From Deinococcus multiflagellatus (GTDB lineage: Bacteria > Deinococcota > Deinococci > Deinococcales > Deinococcaceae): a stretch of DNA of 64,000 bases. The position numbers and the translations under genes were made by a program. Location of the stretch: the NCBI RefSeq assembly GCF_020166415.1, contig NZ_JAIQXV010000003.1:124001-188000 (forward strand). Direction: 5' to 3'. Below the pieces are notes generated by a model. The model saw nothing but the letters and a program-made list of their open reading frames with translations. It was not told the DNA's origin and did not search any database. Below, piece by piece: positions 11,342 to 20,516 of the stretch (the stretch's first letter is position 1; every line of letters starts with the position of its first letter).

Positions 11342-11345
<4 letters not shown>
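11318..11345. repeat. Heptanucleotide tandem repeat array c
   Basis: Four units: CTATCAG, CCATCAC, CCATTCA, CTATCAA. These are complementary in sense to array b, so the two could pair as a long imperfect stem. The last unit overlaps the tdk stop codon (complement of 11342-11344). Confidence 0.8.
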
Positions 11346-11956
<611 letters not shown>

Positions 11957-11986
11957 GGGGGGGAGTATGGCATGGGGCGGGAAAGG

Positions 11987-12063
11987 GGTGATGGGTGATG
12001 GTGGAGGGGAGATGGGAGAAGGCGGATGGCAGATGGCAGATGGCGCGAGGCAGGTGGCCTGAC
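11987..12063. repeat. Heptanucleotide tandem repeat array d
   Basis: The longest array: eleven units in phase, starting GGTGATG, GGTGATG, GTGGAGG, GGAGATG, GGAGAAG, and passing through GCGGATG and two GCAGATG. It lies 18 nt upstream of the tdk -10 box. Confidence 0.8.
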
Positions 12064-12092
12064 TGCTTTTGCCCAGAGCCCATGGCCCCACG

Positions 12093-12121
12093 CAACGAAA
12101 ACACCCCGCCGGGGGGCGGGG
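12093..12121 (-). terminator. Intrinsic terminator after rpmE
   Basis: On the minus strand a CCCCGCC/GGCGGGG-type stem (12104-12110 with 12115-12121, 4-nt loop) is followed by TGTTTTCG. It lies about 22 nt beyond the L31 stop codon. Confidence 0.65.
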
Positions 12122-12143
12122 CGCGAAGCGGGGGCCAGGGGCC

Positions 12144-12362
<219 letters not shown>

Positions 12363-12432
12363 GGGGTGCCTCCTCCGCCACGTCTGCGCCCTGGGGTGTC
12401 ACCGGGGCATGTGCGTAGCGGGCAACCCTGAC

Positions 12433-12461
12433 AGTGTACACCATGCCCCCACACCTGCACA
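12433..12461 (-). promoter_or_regulatory. Promoter of rpmE
   Basis: On the minus strand TGTGCA (12456-12461), a 17-nt spacer and TACACT (12433-12438). The predicted 5' UTR of about 65 nt contains the ribosome binding site, unlike the leaderless genes nearby. Confidence 0.5.
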
Positions 12462-12520
12462 GGGGAGGCGGGGGAGAGGGCGCGCGGCCCCCGTCAGAAC
12501 CCCCCCCACCACCGGGCTGC

Positions 12521-12549
12521 TTAAACTTGACTAAATCACTCGGTTTAGT
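12521..12549 (+). promoter_or_regulatory. Promoter with embedded operator dyad, iron-uptake operon
   Basis: TTAAAC (12521-12526), a 17-nt spacer and TTTAGT (12544-12549) precede the ATG at 12555 by 5 nt. The spacer and -10 box contain the inverted repeat ACTAAA-N8-TTTAGT (12530-12549). A repressor bound there would cover the promoter. The operon content suggests a metal-responsive repressor (Fur- or DtxR-type), but the motif alone does not identify it. Confidence 0.5.
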
Positions 12550-12554
12550 TCAGG

Positions 12555-13511
12555 ATGCCGGGCGTGTTGAAGCCGCTGACCACCCTGACCCTGCTGCTGG
12601 CCGCCACCGCTGCGGCGCAGGCCCTGACCCTGATCCACGACGACGGCAAGACCACCGTGCCCACCAACCCCCAGCGTGTGGTGGCGCTGGATGAGGAAGC
12701 CCTGGGCTGGCTGGCGGCGCTGGGCGTGAGTGACCGGGTGGTGGGCCTGGGCAGCACCTACTTCACGCCCGGGGACCTGAGCGGCGGCAAGATCAAGCCC
12801 GAGGTGCTGAAGCAGGGCTTCTACGGGCGCGTGAAGCTGAACAGCCCCGCCTACATCGGCTCGTGGACGGCGCCCAACCTGGAAACCATCACGGCGCTGA
12901 AGCCCGACCTGATCGTGCGCCTGACGTGGCAAGGCAACCAGAATTACGAGCAGCTGAGCCGGATTGCCCCCACTGTGGGCTACGCCGAGGCGGGCGCCGG
13001 CTTTTGGCAGCGTGGCCTGCGCGATCTGGCCAAGGTGTTCGGTAAGCAGATAGAGGCCGAGCGGGTGATCAAACAGGTGGCCGACACCCACCGCGCCAAC
13101 GCGCGCAAGCTGCTTGCGGCCGGGGTGTTCCGCAAGTACCCCAAGGTGGTCGTGGTGGCCCCCTTTGCGGGCGGCAGCAACTGGCTGTACACCGATGTTC
13201 GCCTGGTGCCGGACCTGCGCGCCCTGGGCTTCAAAGACGGGCTGCGCGGCGCGAAAACCACCCTGGGCGTGGGTTCGGCGGTCAGTGACGAGGCGCTGCT
13301 GGGCCTGGACAAACAGACGCTGGTGGTGCTGTTTCCTCCTGGCGGCAAGTACAACGGCGCCGAGGCCTTTCTGAACAGCCCGGTGGGCCAGCGCCTGAAG
13401 GCCCAGAGCGTGGTGTATGTCCCCGAGGACTTCAGCCCCTACAGCGGCCCCCTGACCAGCCTGCGCCACAGCGCGGCCCTGACCAAGCTGATTTTGGACA
13501 AGGTGAAGTGA
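12555..13511 (+). CDS. Periplasmic iron-siderophore-type binding protein 1
   Basis: A 318-residue substrate-binding protein with a signal peptide ([23 protein letters not shown]) and no lipobox cysteine. The class III (FecB/BtuF-like) fold is indicated by [21 protein letters not shown], then [15 protein letters not shown] and [14 protein letters not shown]. First gene of an operon with two FecCD-type permeases and a FecE-type ATPase. The ligand is probably ferric siderophore or heme-like iron; cobalamin cannot be excluded. The promoter carries an operator-like dyad. Confidence 0.88.
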   Translation: MPGVLKPLTTLTLLLAATAAAQALTLIHDDGKTTVPTNPQRVVALDEEALGWLAALGVSDRVVGLGSTYFTPGDLSGGKIKPEVLKQGFYGRVKLNSPAYIGSWTAPNLETITALKPDLIVRLTWQGNQNYEQLSRIAPTVGYAEAGAGFWQRGLRDLAKVFGKQIEAERVIKQVADTHRANARKLLAAGVFRKYPKVVVVAPFAGGSNWLYTDVRLVPDLRALGFKDGLRGAKTTLGVGSAVSDEALLGLDKQTLVVLFPPGGKYNGAEAFLNSPVGQRLKAQSVVYVPEDFSPYSGPLTSLRHSAALTKLILDKVK

Positions 13512-13518
13512 GCCGGCC

Positions 13519-14448
13519 ATGACCGCTGCCGCCCGCCTGCCGCTGTGCGCCGATGTGTCGCGCGACCTGAACGAAGACCCGATTGGCACCGCGTCCCACT
13601 GGCAGGAGGTGACGGTGCTGGAACTGGACATGCCCCTGTGGGCCCGCGTGCGCGACGTGGCGGGCTGGACCCCCCAGCAGCAAGAGGTCTTTGAGCGCCT
13701 GCGCGGCAAGGTGGAGGCCTCGGGGGCGGGGTTTGGCCTGCTGATGAGCGCGCCGCACACGCCAGGGGCGCCGCTTCGGGTGCGCCACTACCGCCTGGGG
13801 CCCGGGGGCTACGCCCGGCGCGACTACGCCAGCGACCTGCCCCAGAGCGAGTGGGCCCGGGGCCTGACCGACACGCTGCTGGAGCCCGCCAACCTGCGGG
13901 GCTGGCAGGAAGAGGCCGTGCCAGACGGCCCAGATGTTCACGTTTGCACCCACGGCACGGTGGACGCCTCGTGTGGGCGCTACGGGGTGCCGGTGTTTCA
14001 GGGCCTGGGCGCGGCGGGGCTGCGCGCGTGGCGCACCGGGCACTTTGGTGGGCACCGCTTTGCCGCGACCGCCGTGGAGTTGCCGTCGGGGCTGATGTGG
14101 GCGCACCTGACCCCGGAGCTGGCCGTGCAGGTGGCCCGCCGGGCCGTGGCCCCTGCAGGAGTGGCCCGCCATCTGCGCGGCTTTGCCGGGCTGCCGCCGC
14201 TGGCCCAGGTCGTGGACCGCGAACTGTTCGTGCGCCACGGCTGGGCGTGGCTGAGCGCCGAGCGGCAGGCCACGGTGCAGCCGGGGAGCGGGCAGGGCGA
14301 GGGCGACGAGGTGACCCTGACCTACACCTGGAGAGGGGAGAGCGGCGCCGTGCGCGCCCGCGTGGCCCACGACCTGCTGCGCGTGCCCGGCTCCAGCCAC
14401 AAGGCCGAGTGGTCCGAGGTCAAACAGTACCGGGTGACGTGGTGCTGA
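13519..14448 (+). CDS. Sucraseferredoxin-like (thioredoxin-like [2Fe-2S]) protein
   Basis: A 309-residue cytoplasmic protein. The N-terminal part has LPLCADVSRDLNEDPIGTASHW, and the core has the family motif HVCTHGTVDASCGRYG (Cys143, Cys152) followed by GHFGGHRFAATAVELP. Members of this family bind a 2Fe-2S cluster in a thioredoxin-like fold. Placed 7 nt after binding protein 1 and overlapping permease 1 by 7 nt, it is clearly part of the uptake operon. A role in reducing or releasing imported ferric iron is a reasonable inference. Confidence 0.85.
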   Translation: MTAAARLPLCADVSRDLNEDPIGTASHWQEVTVLELDMPLWARVRDVAGWTPQQQEVFERLRGKVEASGAGFGLLMSAPHTPGAPLRVRHYRLGPGGYARRDYASDLPQSEWARGLTDTLLEPANLRGWQEEAVPDGPDVHVCTHGTVDASCGRYGVPVFQGLGAAGLRAWRTGHFGGHRFAATAVELPSGLMWAHLTPELAVQVARRAVAPAGVARHLRGFAGLPPLAQVVDRELFVRHGWAWLSAERQATVQPGSGQGEGDEVTLTYTWRGESGAVRARVAHDLLRVPGSSHKAEWSEVKQYRVTWC

Positions 14449-15461
14449 ACCCTGCGGCGGGCCGCGCTGCCCGGCCCCGCCGCGCCCCGCCGCTGTGGCT
14501 GGGCCTGGGCGTGCTGGTCCTGGGGCTGGCGGGGCTGGCCTCGCTGGCCTTTGGGGCCAGTGACCTGCGCCCGGGTCAGGTGCTGTCCCTGCTGCTGGCC
14601 CCCAACGACTCCACCGAGAGTCTGGTGGTGCAGACCCTGCGCCTGCCGCGCACCGTGGTGGCGGCGCTGGCCGGGGCGGGCCTAGGCGTGTCGGGCCTGA
14701 TGTTGCAGGCGGTGACCCGCAACCCGCTGGCCGACCCCGGCATTCTGGGCGTGGAGGCTGGCGGCGCCCTAGCGATTCTGGTGATGGTGGTGTTCTTTCC
14801 GGCTGCCCCCGCGTGCCTGTTTGTACCGGCCGCCTTTCTGGGCGGCGCTCTGACGGCCAGCGTGGCCTACAGCGTGGCGCGCAGCGTGGGCGTCACGCCG
14901 CTGCGGCTGGCGCTGGCGGGGGTGGCGGTGGCCAGTCTGGTGGGGGTGGCCAGCCGCTTTCTTCAGTTGCTGTGGGAGCAGCGGGCGCAGGGCGCGCTGT
15001 TCGCCCTGTCCGGTAGCGTGGCGGGCCGCACCTGGGACCACGCCGCCCAGATCGCGCCGTGGGTGGCCCTGGGGCTGGGGCTGAGCCTTCTGCTGAGCCC
15101 CAGGCTGAACCTGCTGTCCCTGGGCGACGATGTGGCCCGGGGCCTGGGCGCCCGCCTGGAGCGCGACTCGGCGGTGGTGACGGCGCTGGGCGTGCTGCTG
15201 GCCGCCGCGTCGGTGAGCGTGGTGGGCCCGGTGGGCTTCGTGGGGCTGATCGTGCCGCACGCCGCGCGCGCCCTGATGGGCCCCGACCACCGCCTCAGCC
15301 TGCCGCTGGCGGCCCTGCTGGGCGCGGCCTTCCTGGTCGCCGCCGACACCGCCGCCCGGCTGGTGGACAAACCCGCCGAAACCCCGGTGGGCCTACTGGT
15401 GGCCGCAGCGGGCGCCCCCTTCTTCGTGCTGCTGGCCCGCCGCGTGGGCCGCAAAGCGTAA
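14442..15461 (+). CDS. FecCD-family iron-siderophore ABC permease 1
   Basis: A 339-residue permease with about nine to ten transmembrane helices. Typical motifs are LRLPRTVVAALAGAGLGVSG, LMLQAVTRNPLADPGILG and GPVGFVGLIVPHAARALMG, the last being the ATPase-coupling loop. The start is a GTG at 14442 (another GTG lies immediately upstream at 14439), overlapping the previous gene. It probably pairs with permease 2 as a heterodimer. Confidence 0.9.
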   Translation: MLNPAAGRAARPRRAPPLWLGLGVLVLGLAGLASLAFGASDLRPGQVLSLLLAPNDSTESLVVQTLRLPRTVVAALAGAGLGVSGLMLQAVTRNPLADPGILGVEAGGALAILVMVVFFPAAPACLFVPAAFLGGALTASVAYSVARSVGVTPLRLALAGVAVASLVGVASRFLQLLWEQRAQGALFALSGSVAGRTWDHAAQIAPWVALGLGLSLLLSPRLNLLSLGDDVARGLGARLERDSAVVTALGVLLAAASVSVVGPVGFVGLIVPHAARALMGPDHRLSLPLAALLGAAFLVAADTAARLVDKPAETPVGLLVAAAGAPFFVLLARRVGRKA

Positions 15462-15472
15462 TCGCCCCTTTT

Positions 15473-15500
15473 TTCCTACTTCCTACACCCCACGTCCCAC
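15473..15500. repeat. Heptanucleotide tandem repeat array e
   Basis: Units TTCCTAC, TTCCTAC, ACCCCAC, GTCCCAC lie between permease 1 and binding protein 2, starting 11 nt after the stop codon and ending before the AAGGAG ribosome binding site. Confidence 0.7.
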
Positions 15501-15527
15501 CCCCCCCTTCCCAAGGAGCCTCTCCAC

Positions 15528-16454
15528 ATGAACAAACGCCTGCTGACCCTTTGCACCCTGGCCCTGGCGGCCACCGCCGCCGCTGTAACCGTTCGCCATG
15601 AGGGCGGCACCCTCACCCTGGATGCGCCGGCAAAGCGCGTGGTGGCGCTGGAATACTCGTTTCTGGATACCCTGGTGGCCCTGGGCGTGAAGCCGGTGGG
15701 CGGCGCGCTGGGCACCCAGGGCGGTGACCGGGGCGCGCCCCCGTACCTGGCCCCGCGTATGGCCGGCATCACGGCCACCGGCAGCCGGGCCCAGCCCAGC
15801 CTGGAAACCATGGCCGCCCTGCGCCCCGACCTGATTCTGGCCGACGCCTTTGTGCACAAGGCCACCCTGGCGCCGTTTGGCCGCCTTGCCCCCACCGCCG
15901 CCTTTCAGAGCCGCCGGGGCAGCATGGATGACCTGAACGCCCAGACCCTCCTGATTGGGCAGCTGGTGGGCCGGGAAGCGGCGGCGAAGCGCCTGCTGGC
16001 CGATCAGGCCAGCCTGATGCAAAAGGCCCGCGCCTTTGCCAAGAAGGGAGCGCCTGCCTTCGTGGCGGCGGTGGCCACGCCGCAGGGCCTGACCGTGCAC
16101 ACCAACCAGAGTTTCGTGGGCAGCTTCCTGGAAGACCTGGGCCGCAAGAACCTGCTGCCGATCAAGGGGGACCAGACCCAGTACGAGCTCTCGCTGGAAG
16201 GGCTGGTGGCGCTGCAGCCGCAGACGCTGGTGCTGTTCACCGCCCCCGACGAAACCCCGATCACCGACACCTGGAAGAAAAACCCGCTGTGGCAGAAGCT
16301 GCCGGCCGTAGCGCGCGGCCGGGTGTACGTGTTTAACCGCGACAACTGGACGCGCGGCCGGGGCCCGCTGGCCCTGAAACTGATGGTGGCCGAGGCCATT
16401 GAAAGCCGCCTGCTGCAAGACGCCGCGCCCGCTGGCCGTTTCCGTTACCCGTGA
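15528..16454 (+). CDS. Periplasmic iron-siderophore-type binding protein 2
   Basis: A 308-residue binding protein with a signal peptide (MNKRLLTLCTLALAATAAA) and the class III fold: APAKRVVALEYSFLDTLVALGVKPVG, then QPSLETMAALRPDLIL. It resembles FecB/YfiY-type iron-complex binders. It has a clear AAGGAG Shine-Dalgarno. A second binding protein in the same operon, only distantly similar to the first, suggests two ligands or ligand forms for one transporter. Its stop overlaps the permease 2 start. Confidence 0.9.
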   Translation: MNKRLLTLCTLALAATAAAVTVRHEGGTLTLDAPAKRVVALEYSFLDTLVALGVKPVGGALGTQGGDRGAPPYLAPRMAGITATGSRAQPSLETMAALRPDLILADAFVHKATLAPFGRLAPTAAFQSRRGSMDDLNAQTLLIGQLVGREAAAKRLLADQASLMQKARAFAKKGAPAFVAAVATPQGLTVHTNQSFVGSFLEDLGRKNLLPIKGDQTQYELSLEGLVALQPQTLVLFTAPDETPITDTWKKNPLWQKLPAVARGRVYVFNRDNWTRGRGPLALKLMVAEAIESRLLQDAAPAGRFRYP

Positions 16455-17479
16455 CCCTGCCGCTTGGCCCAGAGCGCCGCTTGGGCGCCGCCCGCGCCCT
16501 GTGGCTGGGGGCCGGCCTGCTGGCCCTGACCCTGGCGCTGGCCGTGCTGGCGCTGGGATTGGGTGCGGTGCGTACCCCGGCGGGCGACGTGCTGCGCGTG
16601 CTTCTGGGCGGCGGCGACGACCTGACCCGGCAGCTGGTGCTGGACCTGCGCGCCCCGCGCATTGCGGTGGCGCTGCTGGCGGGCGCCATGTTTGCGGCGT
16701 CCGGTGCCATGTTGCAGGGCGTGATTCGCAACCCCCTGGCCTCGCCGGACCTGATCGGGGTGGGGGCGGGGGCCGGACTGGCGGCCACGGTGTTTTTGCT
16801 GGCGTGGCCCGGTGCCCCGGCGGGCGGGCTGCCCTGGGCGGCGCTGGCGGGCGCCTGGGGCGGCTTTGCGCTGGTGCTGGCGCTGGCCCGCGACTGGGCT
16901 GGGGCGCCGCCCAGCAGCCTGCATCCGGTGCGGCTGGCGCTGGTGGGGGTGGCGGTGGCCGCCGCCCTGGGCGCGGCGCAACAACTGGTGCTGGTGCGCG
17001 CCCCGGACGGTCTGGGCTCGGCCCTGAGTTTCCTGACCGGGACGGTCTACGGCGCCGACACCCTGCGCGCCGCCCGCCTGCTGCCCTGGGCGCTGGCGCT
17101 GCTGCCCGCCGCGCTGCTGCTGGCCCGGCCCCTGGACCTGCTGAACCTGGGCGAGGACCTCGCCACCTCGCTGGGCACGCGCGTGAACGCCGCGCGGCTG
17201 CTGTGCTTAAGCGTGGCGGTGGCCCTGGCCGGCGCGGCCGTGACCGGCGCGGGCATCCTGGGCTTCGTGGGCCTGCTGGCCCCCCACCTTGCCCGCCTAC
17301 TGGTGGGCGCGCGCCACGCCCGCCTGCTGCCAGTGTCGATGCTGCTCGGCGCGGCCCTGGTCCTGGCCGCCGACACCCTGGGCCGCGCCCTGCTGCCCCC
17401 CATCGAGGTGCCCGCCGGTATTTTCACCACCCTGGTGGGCGCGCCGTATTTTCTGTATCTGCTGCGAAAGGCGGGGTAA
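16451..17479 (+). CDS. FecCD-family iron-siderophore ABC permease 2
   Basis: A 342-residue permease with the motifs LRAPRIAVALLAGAMFAASG, MLQGVIRNPLASPDLIG and GILGFVGLLAPHLARLLVG. The GTG start overlaps the preceding stop by 4 nt (GTGA), showing translational coupling. Together with permease 1 it supplies the membrane channel of the importer. Confidence 0.9.
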   Translation: MTLPLGPERRLGAARALWLGAGLLALTLALAVLALGLGAVRTPAGDVLRVLLGGGDDLTRQLVLDLRAPRIAVALLAGAMFAASGAMLQGVIRNPLASPDLIGVGAGAGLAATVFLLAWPGAPAGGLPWAALAGAWGGFALVLALARDWAGAPPSSLHPVRLALVGVAVAAALGAAQQLVLVRAPDGLGSALSFLTGTVYGADTLRAARLLPWALALLPAALLLARPLDLLNLGEDLATSLGTRVNAARLLCLSVAVALAGAAVTGAGILGFVGLLAPHLARLLVGARHARLLPVSMLLGAALVLAADTLGRALLPPIEVPAGIFTTLVGAPYFLYLLRKAG

Positions 17480-17507
17480 GTGGGGCGTGGAAAGTGGTGA
17501 GTGGAAA
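17480..17507. repeat. Heptanucleotide tandem repeat array f, left arm
   Basis: Units GTGGGGC, GTGGAAA, GTGGTGA, GTGGAAA begin at the first base after the permease 2 stop codon. They are complementary in sense to the right arm at 17602-17636. Confidence 0.75.
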
Positions 17508-17601
17508 ACTGCTCCGCCCCGAGTCTCCTTCTTCTCCGCTTGAACGGCATTCCCACCCTGCTTTTCCCGCCGCCTGCCTCCCGCACCCCGCCCCCCTTCT
17601 G

Positions 17602-17636
17602 TTCCCACTTCCCACTTCCCACTGACCACCCACCCC
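17602..17636. repeat. Heptanucleotide tandem repeat array f, right arm
   Basis: Units TTCCCAC three times, then TGACCAC, CCACCCC, ending 2 nt before the ATPase start codon. The two arms flank about 95 nt of C/T-rich DNA, and no Shine-Dalgarno sequence precedes the ATPase gene. Confidence 0.75.
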
Positions 17637-17638
17637 CT

Positions 17639-18430
17639 ATGACCCACCCCCCCCTCTCCACCACCAACCTGCGCCTGGGCTACGGCCAGTCCGTCATCGT
17701 GCCGGACCTAAACCTGCACCTGGCGGGCGGCCAGGTCACGTCTATCATTGGGCCCAACGGCTGCGGCAAAAGCACGCTGCTGCGCGCGCTGGCGCGGCTG
17801 CTGCCTGCTGGGGGCGGCCACATTGAGCTGTACGGGCAGGCGCTGCACGCCCTGCCCAGCCGCGAGGTCGCGCGGCGGCTGGCCATCCTGCCCCAGGGGC
17901 CCAGCGCCCCCGAAGGCCTCAGCGTGGAAGAACTCGTGTGGTTTGGCCGCCACCCGCACCAGGGCCGCTTTCCGGTGCGCCGCCCCGAAGACCGCGAGGC
18001 CGTGGCCTGGGCCCTGGACCAGACCGGCATGCGCATCTTCGCGGGCCGCCCCCTGGAAGCCCTGAGCGGCGGGCAGCGCCAGCGCGCCTGGATCGCCATG
18101 AGCCTCGCGCAGCAGACCGACATCCTGCTGCTGGACGAACCCACCACCTATCTGGACCCCTCGCACCAGCTGGAGGTGCTGCACCTCGCGCAGCGCCTGA
18201 ACGCCGAGCAGGGCAAGACGGTGGTGATGGTGCTGCACGACCTGAATCAGGCGGCGCGCTACAGCCACGAACTCATCGCCATGAAGGGCGGCGAGGTCTA
18301 CGCCCAGGGCCCGGCCGAAGCCGTGCTGACCCACGACCTGCTGCGCGACGTATTTGGGCTTCGCGGCCACCTCATCCCGGACCCGGATACGGGGAAGCCG
18401 CATGTGATTCCGTACGCGCTGACGAGGTAA
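17639..18430 (+). CDS. FecE-type iron-siderophore ABC ATPase
   Basis: A 263-residue ATPase: Walker A GPNGCGKS (38-45), signature LSGGQ (142-146), Walker B ILLLDEP (162-168), H-loop in VMVLHDLNQAARYS. It completes the uptake system at the 3' end of the operon. It is separated from permease 2 by a 159-nt gap filled with heptad repeats, and the start MTHPPLSTTNLRLGYG has no Shine-Dalgarno sequence. Confidence 0.92.
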   Translation: MTHPPLSTTNLRLGYGQSVIVPDLNLHLAGGQVTSIIGPNGCGKSTLLRALARLLPAGGGHIELYGQALHALPSREVARRLAILPQGPSAPEGLSVEELVWFGRHPHQGRFPVRRPEDREAVAWALDQTGMRIFAGRPLEALSGGQRQRAWIAMSLAQQTDILLLDEPTTYLDPSHQLEVLHLAQRLNAEQGKTVVMVLHDLNQAARYSHELIAMKGGEVYAQGPAEAVLTHDLLRDVFGLRGHLIPDPDTGKPHVIPYALTR

Positions 18431-18433
18431 GAG

Positions 18434-18493
18434 GCTATGAGCTATGGGCCATGAGCCATGAGGTTTTTCCTCAGAGCTCATGGCTCCTGGCCC
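18434..18493. terminator. Heptad-repeat hairpin between convergent genes, probable bidirectional terminator
   Basis: Units GCTATGA, GCTATGG, GCCATGA, GCCATGA (18434-18461), then GG and TTTTT, then CCTCAGAG and the complementary units CTCATGG, CTCCTGG (18477-18490). The arms form a long imperfect stem with a T-rich loop. The right arm encodes the last codons and stop of the opposing gene. Structure inferred by eye. Confidence 0.6.
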
Positions 18494-19491
18494 AGCGCCC
18501 TTCTGGCCGCTGCGAGGACGGCGGGCAACTGCTCTGTACACCGCCACGCCCGGTCCCAGCCCGGCCAGCTGTGGCCCAGGCGCAGGGGGGGCAGCAGGTC
18601 GGCGGGGACGGGCAGGCCCCGGGCGCCGGCAATGGCGCCAGTCACGCAGGCCACGGTGTCGCTGTCGTCGCCCAGGCGCGCGGCGGGTTCAATGCACGCC
18701 AGCCAGTCGCCCCGCCGTCCGTGGGCCAGGGCGGCTTCCAGGGTGTCGAGCACATAGCCACTTTGCGAGGTGAAGGTGCCTTCTGCCCCCGAGCGCACGC
18801 GGGCGCGCACCGCCGCGCGGGCCTCACGGTCCCGCTCGCGCAGGGCCCGCCACGCTGCCTGGGTGTCCACGCCCAGCAGGCCAGCGTCCACCAGCGCCGC
18901 GTGGGCGTCAAAGCGGTCCATCACCGCCAGCGCCGCGCGGGCGGCTTCGGCGTAGGCTTCGCCGCTCTCCAGGGCCGCCAGAAACGCCGTGAAAAACACC
19001 GAGGCGTGAACGCAGCGCGGGTCGGCGTGCGTGAGGGCTGTAAGCACCGCCGCCTCGTGGGCCAGGGCCTCGCCCCGGACGCCCGCCAGCCAAGGCGCGG
19101 CGATGCGCATCAGGCCGCCGTTGCCTGCCGCATCAAAGCCGCTCTCGGCCCAGGCGCGCACCCCGCCGTCCAGGCGGCCCAGGGCCAGCGCGCGCCGGGT
19201 CAGGCCGCCCACATCCGGCGGCGCGGTGCCCAGCCAGTCGCGCAGCGCCGCCAGCACGCCCGCCGGCCCCTGCCCCCTCGCAAAGCCCAGCAGGGTGGCG
19301 ACCACCATCTGGCTGTCATCCGTGGCCTCGCCGGGCGCAAAGCCAAACACGCTGCCCGGCTGGTACTGGCGCAGCGTGGGGCCGTAATGCGCGGCAATGC
19401 TTTCCGGCGTCTTGAACTCGGTGGCCGCGCCCAGCGCGTCGGCGGCGCACAGGGACAGCAGGGCACGCAGGGGCAGGGCGGGGTCCGTCAC
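18478..19491 (-). CDS. ADP-ribosylglycohydrolase family protein
   Basis: A 337-residue enzyme of the DraG/ARH-like family, which removes ADP-ribose from proteins or small molecules using two Mg ions. Metal-ligand motifs: TDDSQM at 57-62, GNGGLMR at 124-130 and GDDSDT at 275-280. The LLSLCAADALGAATEF N-terminus is also typical. The start is a GTG. The C-terminal GQEP and stop lie within a heptad-repeat hairpin shared with the convergent iron-uptake ATPase gene. The substrate is unknown and no dedicated ADP-ribosyltransferase is adjacent. Confidence 0.9.
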   Translation of the reverse strand: MTDPALPLRALLSLCAADALGAATEFKTPESIAAHYGPTLRQYQPGSVFGFAPGEATDDSQMVVATLLGFARGQGPAGVLAALRDWLGTAPPDVGGLTRRALALGRLDGGVRAWAESGFDAAGNGGLMRIAAPWLAGVRGEALAHEAAVLTALTHADPRCVHASVFFTAFLAALESGEAYAEAARAALAVMDRFDAHAALVDAGLLGVDTQAAWRALRERDREARAAVRARVRSGAEGTFTSQSGYVLDTLEAALAHGRRGDWLACIEPAARLGDDSDTVACVTGAIAGARGLPVPADLLPPLRLGHSWPGWDRAWRCTEQLPAVLAAARRALGQEP

Positions 19492-19834
19492 GGGGCCGAT
19501 CTTCGCACAGCAGTGGGCCGTTTCATGGAGAACCTGCCGTTTGGCCCCTCAAGGTCAGCCGCCCCGCTGTTTCCGTCCGCCTTTCATTGCGTTCGCCCCA
19601 GTGCCAGTCTGGTCCTCCCCCTGCTCTGGCGCTGGGAGCAGCAGTCCCTCGATGTCGTGGGCGGCGCTGTTTTGTGCAGGGCCCCACGTTGTTTGCCCCA
19701 GCATCGCACCCGGTTGCCTCCTGAGCGGCCCTGGGCTCCGCTCTGGGCCCCACTTCCCCCACAGGGGGCGTGCACGGGCCCCCCGCTGTGCGGACTGGTG
19801 TACCCCCGGACGGGGGCACTACACTGAGGGGCAT
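19492..19834. other. Divergent intergenic region upstream of two genes
   Basis: This 343-nt region lacks a supported gene. At its right end a stem-loop (TACCCCC ggac GGGGGCA, about 19801-19818) sits immediately upstream of the TACACT -10 box (19820-19825) of the DUF4388 gene and could be an operator. Confidence 0.4.
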
Positions 19835-20356
19835 ATGGTGCGAGGCGACCTGGCGGTCTTTCCCTTTCTGTCCGTGATGCAGATGTTCCTGACCAGCGGG
19901 CGGGCCGGGCGGCTCATCGTGGAGCACATTCGCGGCGGCCAGCTGTGGCTGGAGCGCGGCGAGATCGTGCACGCCGAGGCCGGGCGGCTGCGCGGCGAGC
20001 ACGCCCTGCAGTGCATGGCCAGCCTGGACGCGGGCATCTTTACCTTCGAGGTGGGCCAGGAGCCCCCCAACCGCACCCTGGCCCTGCGCCGCGACATGGC
20101 CCTGCGCCGCCTGCTGGACGACTCTGAAGGCTGGGCCGCGCTGTCGCGCACCTTCCCCGACTGGAACCAGCGCCTGCGCTTCAGTGCCAAGTGGAACGAC
20201 GCCCAGCCGGTCACCCGCACCCAGTTCCGGGTGCTGAACCTGGTGGGCGACAGCCAGAACATCCGCATGTTGCTGGAACGCTCGCCCGAGGCCCCGCGCG
20301 CCACCCTGGAAACCCTGCGCCCCTTCCTGCTGGCGGGCCTGATCGAACTGGGCTGA
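19835..20356 (+). CDS. DUF4388-domain protein
   Basis: A 173-residue protein starting MVRGDLAVFPFLSVMQMFLTSGRAGRL, with GGQLWLERGEIVHAEAGRLRGEHALQ. This matches the DUF4388 (PATAN-like) fold, which is often joined to signalling domains and found widely in Deinococcus. The C-terminal 80 residues are helical with a possible small winged-helix stretch. TACACT lies 9 nt upstream of the ATG. Function not known. Confidence 0.8.
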   Translation: MVRGDLAVFPFLSVMQMFLTSGRAGRLIVEHIRGGQLWLERGEIVHAEAGRLRGEHALQCMASLDAGIFTFEVGQEPPNRTLALRRDMALRRLLDDSEGWAALSRTFPDWNQRLRFSAKWNDAQPVTRTQFRVLNLVGDSQNIRMLLERSPEAPRATLETLRPFLLAGLIELG

Positions 20357-20516
20357 GCCTCTGGGCCGCGCCTCTGGCCTGCCTTGAGGCGGCGGGGGAA
20401 GGTGGGCGCCGAGCCCGCCCTGGCACGCCCCCAGGACGGGGCGCGCCTTATGCGCTTATGAAGCCTCTGCACACGCCGCGCCCAGGTCAGGCATGATGGG
20501 CAGCAGCGGAGGACCC

